DNA of 21,547 nt from an uncultured Slackia sp. (GTDB taxonomy: Bacteria; Actinomycetota; Coriobacteriia; Coriobacteriales; Eggerthellaceae). The position numbers were made by a program, and so were the translations under genes. The stretch covers positions 1 to 21,547 of the forward strand of contig CAKUIK010000038.1 in assembly GCA_934661005.1 (NCBI GenBank). Direction: 5' to 3'. This document shows, piece by piece, positions 1 to 5,258 of this stretch (position 1 is the first letter of the stretch; each line of letters begins with the position of its first letter). The notes beneath the pieces are model-generated. The model searched no databases and was not told the origin of the DNA. It saw only the letters and a program-made list of their open reading frames with translations.

Positions 1-20
1 CGTTTATTCCAGTGGGGTGG

Positions 21-50
21 GGCGCGCCCGAGACGGCTCGGAAACGCGCC
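21..50. other. GC-rich stem-loop at window edge
   Basis: GGCGCG (21-26) pairs with CGCGCC (45-50), and inside it CCGAG (28-32) pairs with CTCGG (37-41) around an ACGG loop. The two helices are separated by one base on the left and AAA on the right. No T-run follows on the plus strand. It could be the end of an upstream transcript or a structured RNA element; the truncated context prevents a decision. Confidence 0.4.
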
Positions 51-104
51 TCCGCATATCCCAGGCATATCCTAAGTCGTTGTTTTTTAGCCGATTTTGC
101 AGAG

Positions 105-224
105 CTTACAAAACTTACAGAACGGCATAATGCCTGGTAAAACGCCCTACAGAACTTACGGAGCCTTAAACCTCGCAACTAGGTGTTGCTTGGAATTGGG
201 TCTTGCGCGCGATAAGGTTTTATC
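105..224 (+). promoter_or_regulatory. Upstream region of XRE-TipAS regulator with small palindromes
   Basis: The region holds CTTACA repeats (105-110, 114-119), a repeated ACAGAAC word, an 11-bp perfect palindrome GGCATAATGCC (124-134) and a second palindrome GATAAGGTTTTATC (211-224, arms GATAA/TTATC). TTGGAA at 190-195 is a possible -35 box, but the -10 match (TAAGGT, 213-218) is poor. XRE regulators often bind palindromes near their own promoter, so either palindrome could be an autoregulatory operator. This is inference only. Confidence 0.25.
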
Positions 225-275
225 AGAGAAAGCCGGCGGTCGGCATTTTGGACGGTGTTTCGTGGGAGGTTGCGA

Positions 276-1100
276 ATGAGTTTTGGAGAAACGCTTGTTG
301 AACTGCGGAAACGTAATGGCCTTACGCAAGAGGAGCTCGCTGCGAAGTTGTATGTGACGCGTCAGGCGGTGTCGCGGTGGGAGCGGGGCGAAGTAACGCC
401 CGGCATTGATATGCTGAAGCTTATTGCGAATGTGACGGGCGAGCCTGTTGCCCATCTGCTTGATTGGCCCGAGCATTACTGCGAGAGCTGCGGAATGATG
501 CTTGTGCCCGAAGAATACGGCACTGATTCCCATGGTTCTGCCGACTCGCATTATTGCAAATGGTGCTATCAACAGGGCGAATATACCTATGAAACAACAA
601 TGGACGCCATGATCGAAGACTGCGCACCGCGCTTGGCGGAAAGCACGGGCATGACGCGCGACGAGGCCGTGTCTCTTATGGGCGCGGTGCTGCCGCATCT
701 GAAACGCTGGAGCGCGGTGCATTCGAACGAGATGCGCTATGGCGTTGAGGCTCGCGAGCGCTATGGCGATGCGGCGGTCGATGCATCAAACGAAAGGCTG
801 CTCAACATGAGCGACGAGGAGTGGAAATCGAAAGAAAAGCTTGAAATCGCGATTATCGAGCAGTTGAAGAAGGCGATGTTGACGGGCGATTCGTCGAGCC
901 TTGAAGCAGCGAAATTGGCGCGCATGCATGCCGACTGGATTCGCATGCAATGGGCAGAGGGCGCTTACTCGGCGCAAGCACACGTGTGTCTTGCTCGAGG
1001 GTATGTGGCCGACGATCGATTCGTCGAGTACTACGACTCCCGCGCGGGGAAAGGTGCGACGGAATTCCTCGTGGAGGCGATAGAGACCGCGCTCGGCTAA
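276..1100 (+). CDS. XRE-family regulator with zinc ribbon and TipAS-like domain
   Basis: A 274-residue predicted cytoplasmic transcription factor. Residues 5-58 form an XRE/Cro-type helix-turn-helix (LTQEELAAKL, then TRQAVSRWERG). Residues 69-104 look like the putative zinc-ribbon family Zn_ribbon_2: CESCGMML, a short insert, then YCKWCYQQGEYT, giving ligand pairs C69/C72 and C94/C97. The stretch to about 145 (MIEDCAPRLAES, LPHLKRW) also matches that family. From about 178 to the end (MSDEEWKS, then YVADDRFVEYYD and TEFLVEAI) it resembles TipAS, the ligand-binding domain of TipA-like regulators, here attached to XRE rather than the usual MerR domain. The ATG at 276 is chosen because GGGAGG lies six bases upstream; the frame stays open to a GTG at 255. 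It stands alone, so the target is unknown. A multidrug- or thiopeptide-sensing role is plausible but not shown. Confidence 0.85.
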   Translation: MSFGETLVELRKRNGLTQEELAAKLYVTRQAVSRWERGEVTPGIDMLKLIANVTGEPVAHLLDWPEHYCESCGMMLVPEEYGTDSHGSADSHYCKWCYQQGEYTYETTMDAMIEDCAPRLAESTGMTRDEAVSLMGAVLPHLKRWSAVHSNEMRYGVEARERYGDAAVDASNERLLNMSDEEWKSKEKLEIAIIEQLKKAMLTGDSSSLEAAKLARMHADWIRMQWAEGAYSAQAHVCLARGYVADDRFVEYYDSRAGKGATEFLVEAIETALG

Positions 1101-1483
1101 GCCGGCGGTGGTCTCGGGCGCGGCCAACGTAATGCCAGCTCGAGGCGGCGTCGGTCCTTCTGCCATGCGCCCCACGTATTTTTTTCGACCTAATCCGCGG
1201 ATACGCATGCAGGAGGGGCTTCCAACTTTTCATGACTTTCTCATATCGTTTTGCGGCCTCGCTATTAACAGCGATTGGCTCATAGCGTTTTGAACTGGGA
1301 GTTTTCTTGCGGAATGGTCTTCGTTGCGATGGTTTGTCGATGTTTTTTGCTGGGCGCCGCCGAGGGATGCGTCATTGCGGATGATGCGGTTCCGCTCGTG
1401 CATGCAATCTCAATTGAGCTCATGGGTCGCTTGAATCAACTCAGGCAACTGATGCGGTTAAGTCATTTCGCCCGATTTGCATA

Positions 1484-1507
1484 GCCTTGCTGCAAGACCA
1501 GCAAGGC
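1484..1507. terminator. Perfect 9-bp hairpin upstream of rubrerythrin
   Basis: GCCTTGCTG (1484-1492) and CAGCAAGGC (1499-1507) are perfect inverted repeats around a 6-base loop. A T-run occurs only about 20 bases later (1523-1528), so it is not a textbook intrinsic terminator. It lies between the regulator and the rubrerythrin promoter and may insulate them. Confidence 0.35.
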
Positions 1508-1583
1508 CCGATTGGAGATGGCATTTTTTGTTCCTGTTTTATTCCGATTTGGAAACAATCGCCACAAAGCCTACCAATTAGTA

Positions 1584-1612
1584 TTGAGACGGTGTATCAT
1601 TTGCGGCATAAG
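1584..1612 (+). promoter_or_regulatory. Possible rubrerythrin promoter
   Basis: TTGAGA (1584-1589) and CATAAG (1607-1612) are separated by 17 bases, a standard sigma-70-type spacing. The -10 box is imperfect. A start near 1619 would give a leader of about 43 bases before the ATG at 1662. Confidence 0.35.
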
Positions 1613-1661
1613 CCACGGGCGATGGGCCCACGGCTGGAAATCCAAAAAAGGGGGATTCAAT

Positions 1662-2198
1662 ATGTCCAAATATGCTGGAACCCAAACCGAGAAAAACCTG
1701 CAGGCCGCATTCGCTGGCGAGTCTCAGGCGACCAATAAATACACTTATTTCGCGTCGGTCGCGAAGAAGGAAGGTTACGAGCAGATCGCCGAAATCTTCC
1801 GTAAGACCTCGGCAAACGAGCAGTATCACGCCAAAATGTGGTTCCGCGAGCTCGAGGGCATCGGTACCACGGCGGAAAATCTTGCCGCTGCGGCTGATGG
1901 CGAAAACTTCGAGTGGACCGACATGTACGACGAGTTCGCCAAGACGGCTGAAGAGGAGGGCTTCCCCGAGCTCGCCGAAAAGTTCCGTCAGGTTGGCGCC
2001 ATCGAGAAGCATCATGAAGAACGCTACCGCGCGCTGCTGCACAACGTCGAAACCGCCGCTGTGTTTGAAAAGAGCGAGGTCAAGGTGTGGGAGTGCCGTA
2101 ACTGTGGCCACATCGTCGTAGGCACGAAGGCTCCCGATGTATGCCCCGTTTGCAATCATCCGCAGGCATACTTCGAAATTTCTGCTGAGAATTTCTAA
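1662..2198 (+). CDS. rbr: Rubrerythrin
   Basis: A 178-residue non-haem iron peroxidase of the cytoplasm, used by anaerobes to reduce hydrogen peroxide with electrons from rubredoxin or NAD(P)H-linked donors. Residues 1-135 form a ferritin-like four-helix bundle: E20 (AGES), E53 and H56 (NEQYH), E98 and E115/H118 (IEKHHEERY) are the expected di-iron ligands. The C-terminus is a rubredoxin-like FeS4 domain with C145xxC148 and C161xxC164. Length and domain order are those of classical rubrerythrin. The ATG at 1662 follows AAGGGGG with seven bases of spacing and gives the canonical N-terminus; the frame runs open upstream to 1512 but that part is not conserved in character. It is followed directly by a strong terminator, so it is probably monocistronic. 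Confidence 0.95.
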   Translation: MSKYAGTQTEKNLQAAFAGESQATNKYTYFASVAKKEGYEQIAEIFRKTSANEQYHAKMWFRELEGIGTTAENLAAAADGENFEWTDMYDEFAKTAEEEGFPELAEKFRQVGAIEKHHEERYRALLHNVETAAVFEKSEVKVWECRNCGHIVVGTKAPDVCPVCNHPQAYFEISAENF

Positions 2199-2234
2199 GC
2201 CGAAATCGAATTCGAAAACGAATACCGCACGTCG

Positions 2235-2264
2235 CAAGAAAGCCGCCCTTGGGCGGCTTTCTTG
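2235..2264 (+). terminator. Intrinsic terminator after rubrerythrin
   Basis: A perfect 14-bp inverted repeat (2235-2248 with 2251-2264) with a TT centre. The 3' arm contains TTTCTTG, so the stem itself supplies the A/T-rich flank. It begins 36 bases after the stop codon. Confidence 0.8.
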
Positions 2265-2433
2265 ATGTGATTTCCCATTTCGGAATGTACTCGCATAGCG
2301 GGAAATGAACGCTTATGGGGCAAAGGGGGCTTATGGAAAAACCCTGGACAAGAACCCACGGGGGAAGAGCCCGCAGGGGAAGAGCTTCGGACAAAGAGCC
2401 CACAAGGCAAGCCGTATCTGTTTCCAGAGCGCC

Positions 2434-2473
2434 CGAGCAGGTCTTGCTCGTTTTTCGTGAAAGAACCTGCTCG
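2434..2473. terminator. Overlapping hairpins between convergent genes
   Basis: On the plus strand CGAGCA (2434-2439) pairs with TGCTCG (2445-2450) and is followed by TTTTT (2451-2455), a terminator-like form. The same left arm, CGAGCAGGT (2434-2442), can instead pair with ACCTGCTCG (2465-2473). The element lies just beyond the end of the minus-strand SDR gene and may end either transcript. The rest of 2265-2512 shows no gene. Confidence 0.4.
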
Positions 2474-2512
2474 AGCCGTCTTCCCCATAAACCGAAATAG
2501 ATGCGACAAAAC

Positions 2513-3199
2513 CTAGTCTTCGGGCCACACGAATTCGGCAGCACCGGCTTCGCCTCCGTCGATAAGGAGGTTTTGGCCGGTCATGAAGCGATTCGTGACG
2601 CCAACAAAGTAGACCCATTCGGCGATTTCGTCGGGTTCGGCCCACCGCCGCAACGGCGTGAGCTGCATGATGCGTTCCCACATAGCTGCGTCATCCATCA
2701 CGGGACGATTGAGTTCGGTAAGCACGCCGCCCGGGTCGACGCTGTTGCAAATGCCCTGCGGCGCCAAGCGGTTCGCGACGTTTTTCGTGTACGAAAGAAT
2801 GCCGCCCTTGCTCGCTGCGTACTCGGGAAACTCAGAGCCCGTGTGCCCGCTCGCCGAACCAACGTTTACGACCGAGCGAATCCACGGTGCAGGTTTTGCC
2901 GCGGGGAAGGCGCCCGAAAACGCGTACGCCTCTGTGATGTTGATGGTACCTTGCAGGTTCACGGCAATGTCGTCGGCGCCCTGCACGCCCGCGTTGTTCA
3001 CGATAACCTCGGGTTCAAGCCCGGTGGGAAACGCCGCGCGATCGCGCACGTCGATGATGAAGTGCTCGTATTCAGCGTTTTCGATCGAAGCGGGTGCGAT
3101 ATCGAAGCCGTAAACATGCCATCCGCGCTGCAAAAACAGCTCGGCGCATGCGCGGCCAATGCCGGCTGAAGTGCCCGTTATAAGCGCCTTCGGCTTCAT
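2513..3199 (-). CDS. Short-chain dehydrogenase/reductase (SDR)
   Basis: A 228-residue soluble Rossmann-fold oxidoreductase of the classical SDR family. It shows the cofactor motif TGTSAGIG (8-15), an aspartate after the second strand (D33 in YGFD) that normally favours NAD(H) over NADP(H), NNAG (68-71), the serine region VGSAS (113-117) and the catalytic YAASK (Y127, K131). The tail LIDGGEAG is typical of the family. The protein is slightly shorter than usual because the segment between residues 48 and 68 is compact. Its ATG overlaps the stop of the upstream VUT transporter gene by ATGA, so translation is probably coupled and both belong to one transcript. The substrate is unknown; pairing with a queuosine-precursor-type transporter suggests, but does not show, a link to pteridine- or purine-like compounds. 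Confidence 0.88.
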   Translation of the reverse strand: MKPKALITGTSAGIGRACAELFLQRGWHVYGFDIAPASIENAEYEHFIIDVRDRAAFPTGLEPEVIVNNAGVQGADDIAVNLQGTINITEAYAFSGAFPAAKPAPWIRSVVNVGSASGHTGSEFPEYAASKGGILSYTKNVANRLAPQGICNSVDPGGVLTELNRPVMDDAAMWERIMQLTPLRRWAEPDEIAEWVYFVGVTNRFMTGQNLLIDGGEAGAAEFVWPED

Positions 3200-3927
3200 T
3201 GGTTGGCTTTCTGTGCAGCGATGCGGTTGATGTATGCGGAGCCCACGTTTTCGCGCTCCCAGCCGCGTACGACTTTGTAGCCCACGGGGCTCAGCAGAAT
3301 CTCGCACAGCAGCTCGGCCACGGCACCCGTGAACGAGCAGGTGAGCACCTGAATCCACGTCCAGCCGAAGAAGACGTGCGATACGACGATCGCGAAAATC
3401 AGGTTGTCGACGAACTGCGCGATGCCCGTGGAAACATAGGAACGCTTCGCGAACGCGCCGAAGGTGTTCGACGTGGAAAGGCGGCCGATGGCCACGTTGA
3501 GCAGGGAATTCACCGTCGAGGAACACAACATGGCGAGCGAGCTGCCCAGCACCACATACCACGTGCCGCCAATGGTGGCGTTCAGCGCGTTGTTGACCTC
3601 GACCATGCCGGTGTCGTAGTAAGCGCCCCACATGCCGGGCGTGAGGCTCATGAGCCAGAAGAACAGGCACACGGCGAGGTTCACGGCTAAAGCTAGAATC
3701 GAGATTTTGATGGACGCCTTCGCGCCGAAGCGCTTGCAAATCATGTCCATGCAAAGGAAGGAAACCCAGCTCACGGCGAAGCCGCAGTCGAGTGCGAGCC
3801 ACGGTGTGCTCAAGAGCTCCTTGTTTGCCATAAGATTCATGAGGATGACGCTCACGATGAAAATCGTGACGGTGGGAGCGGGAATGCTCCGCAGCAAGAC
3901 CTTGTAGTCTTCGAAAAATTTGCGCAT
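3196..3927 (-). CDS. VUT-family transporter (queuosine-precursor type)
   Basis: A 243-residue integral membrane protein with about six hydrophobic helices, for example 19-34, 45-60, 73-95, 122-145 and 170-200. The hydrophobic pattern, the conserved-looking VNSLLN and QFVDNLIFA segments and the total length match the VUT_1 family (YhhQ/QPTR), energy-coupled or secondary uptake systems for queuosine precursors such as preQ0 and preQ1. The ATG at 3927 has AGGAG (3937-3941) nine bases upstream. The gene is first in a two-gene minus-strand operon with the SDR, has its own promoter and is preceded by a structured leader. The substrate is inferred from the family only. Confidence 0.8.
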   Translation of the reverse strand: MRKFFEDYKVLLRSIPAPTVTIFIVSVILMNLMANKELLSTPWLALDCGFAVSWVSFLCMDMICKRFGAKASIKISILALAVNLAVCLFFWLMSLTPGMWGAYYDTGMVEVNNALNATIGGTWYVVLGSSLAMLCSSTVNSLLNVAIGRLSTSNTFGAFAKRSYVSTGIAQFVDNLIFAIVVSHVFFGWTWIQVLTCSFTGAVAELLCEILLSPVGYKVVRGWERENVGSAYINRIAAQKANQ

Positions 3928-3936
3928 TGCGACTTT

Positions 3937-3986
3937 CTCCTTTGGTTTTAGGTTTTACAAGCAGGATTTCGGACCCGAACTGCTTG
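3937..3986 (-). promoter_or_regulatory. Structured leader of VUT transporter, possible riboswitch
   Basis: In the minus-strand transcript a perfect 7-bp stem CAAGCAG/CTGCTTG (3980-3986 and 3958-3964) closes a 15-base loop containing TTCGGGTCCGAA, itself able to pair. It is followed by an A-rich single strand (GTAAAACC, AAAACC) that ends in the ribosome-binding site AAAGGAG. A hairpin plus A-rich tail reaching into the Shine-Dalgarno is the architecture of small preQ1 riboswitches, and the loop GGGT could pair with ACCT in the tail as a pseudoknot. I could not match a preQ1 consensus exactly, so the assignment is inference. Confidence 0.4.
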
Positions 3987-4019
3987 GGCGGCGCTTCTTG
4001 CTTTTGCGCACCGTATGCC

Positions 4020-4048
4020 ATAATAACGCTCCGGTTCTGTTTTTCCAA
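4020..4048 (-). promoter_or_regulatory. Promoter of VUT-SDR operon
   Basis: On the minus strand TTGGAA (4043-4048) and TATTAT (4020-4025) are separated by exactly 17 bases. Both boxes are close to the sigma-70 consensus. A start near 4013 gives a leader of about 85 bases that contains the stem-loop at 3958-3986. Confidence 0.6.
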
Positions 4049-4142
4049 GGCATTGCGCGCGCTTTGCGTATCGGAAGCGCGTTCCTCATATAGAATTCAA
4101 CGGTTGCATAAATACACATGAATGCGGAAGGTATTGCACCCC

Positions 4143-5078
4143 ATGCTTATTGAAGCCTTAAAAGCACTGCTCATCGGTTTGGTCGAGGGCATCACCGAAT
4201 GGCTGCCTGTCTCTTCGACGGGCCACATGATTCTGGTCGACGAATTTGTGAAACTGCAGGTTTCCGATTCGTTCCTCGCGCTGTTTTTGGTCGTTATCCA
4301 AATTGGCGCCATCATGGCCGTCATCATTCTGTACTTCCACAAGCTCAATCCTTTCTCGCCGAGCAAAACGGCCGATGAGCGCCGTGGCACGTGGCGCCTT
4401 TGGGGCATGGTAGTTATCGGATGCCTGCCTGCCGCCGTGTTCGGGTTCGCGCTCGACGATTTCATGAACGAGCATTTCTATAACAAGGTTACCGTTGCGG
4501 CCATGCTCGTTTTGTACGGCATCGTGTTCATCGTGCTCGAGCGACGCAATCGTCGCCGTTTCAAGGAAGCGCTCGCCGAAGTGGAAGCCCCGCGCGGCCG
4601 CCATGCGCGCGTGAGCGAGGCCGATGCTGAAGCTGCCGCCGAAGCGTCGCTGTTCAAGGTGACGAGCGTCGACGATATCGACTGGAAAACCGCGCTGAAA
4701 ATCGGCTTCTTCCAGTGCCTGGCCATGGTTCCTGGCACGTCGCGTTCGGGCGCAACCATCATCGGCGGCATGCTCACGGGCTGCTCGCGCACGGCTGCGG
4801 CCGAGTTCACGTTCTTCCTGGCAATTCCTGTGATGCTCGGCTGGGGCGTGGTAAAGGTGGCGAAGTTCGTTTTGGCGGGCGTCGCTATGACCCAGACCGA
4901 AATCGTTGTGCTTGTGGTTGGCATTGTGACTGCATTCGTGATGTCCGTCATCTCGATCAAGTTCCTCATGGGCTACATCAAGAAGAACGACTTCACGGCA
5001 TTCGGCATTTATCGCATCATCGTGGGTGCGTTGGTTTTGGGCTACTTCGCGTTCGAGACCATGGGAATGCTGCCGTAA
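4143..5078 (+). CDS. uppP: Undecaprenyl-diphosphatase UppP
   Basis: A 311-residue membrane enzyme that removes one phosphate from undecaprenyl diphosphate, regenerating the lipid carrier for peptidoglycan and other wall polymers; the activity also gives bacitracin resistance (older name BacA). The two signature regions are present: EGITEWLPVSSTGH (15-28) and PGTSRSGAT (197-205), with the glutamates, serine and arginine expected at the active site. About eight hydrophobic segments are visible. A charged loop at 135-180, with several Glu/Ala and Arg residues, is longer than in most homologues. I prefer ATG 4143 because it gives the usual N-terminus and follows GGAAGG (4126-4131, 11 bases away); an ATG at 4122 in the same frame has no ribosome-binding site. 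Confidence 0.95.
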   Translation: MLIEALKALLIGLVEGITEWLPVSSTGHMILVDEFVKLQVSDSFLALFLVVIQIGAIMAVIILYFHKLNPFSPSKTADERRGTWRLWGMVVIGCLPAAVFGFALDDFMNEHFYNKVTVAAMLVLYGIVFIVLERRNRRRFKEALAEVEAPRGRHARVSEADAEAAAEASLFKVTSVDDIDWKTALKIGFFQCLAMVPGTSRSGATIIGGMLTGCSRTAAAEFTFFLAIPVMLGWGVVKVAKFVLAGVAMTQTEIVVLVVGIVTAFVMSVISIKFLMGYIKKNDFTAFGIYRIIVGALVLGYFAFETMGMLP

Positions 5079-5105
5079 GGAACTTACGGGAAACAGACCT
5101 GCCCG

Positions 5106-5223
5106 CCCCATGCCTCAGTGCATGGTTTCATGCTCAAACAGTCCTGAGCTCGCGCAAACAACACATGAGGTGCTGTTTGGCTCGTGCGGAACTGCGCGGA
5201 AAACCACGCACCGAGGCATGGGG
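5106..5223. repeat. 118-bp imperfect inverted repeat between uppP and pcrA
   Basis: The outer arms 5106-5128 and 5201-5223 match at 21 of 23 positions when one is reverse-complemented (they begin CCCCATGCCTC and end GAGGCATGGGG). Nested inside, CAAACAG (5135-5141) pairs with CTGTTTG (5173-5179). No reading frame of its own is evident. The element ends 23 bases before the pcrA ribosome-binding site, so it would fold in the pcrA leader. It could be a terminator, a leader structure or a small palindromic mobile-element relic. Confidence 0.6.
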
Positions 5224-5258
5224 CTTCATTTATATTTGCTTGCGTCAAAGGTGGATAT

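Larger units (their letters stand above)
1101..1661. other. 560-bp intergenic region without a convincing gene
   Basis: A stem-loop overlaps the end of the upstream gene: GAGACC (1083-1088) with GGTCTC (1110-1115) and, inside, CGGC-TAA-GCCG. Further on are CGCTAT (1260-1265) with ATAGCG (1282-1287), followed by the word GTTTTGAACTGGGA that recurs at 9877. A perfect 9-bp hairpin GCCTTGCTG/CAGCAAGGC spans 1484-1507. Open frames here look non-coding. An AGGAGGGG at 1211-1218 precedes only a 17-codon frame starting at 1231. Confidence 0.4.

Noticed and set aside
1275..1484. A 69-codon plus-strand frame ending right at the hairpin 1484-1507
   Set aside because: It starts with TTG, has no ribosome-binding site at any internal start, and the translation shows no recognisable domain. 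The neighbouring hairpin keeps it from being fully excluded.
2513..4048. A 511-codon minus-strand frame as a single large SDR fusion
   Set aside because: Only the last 228 codons are SDR-like; the upstream part is out of frame with, and opposite in meaning to, the well supported VUT gene.
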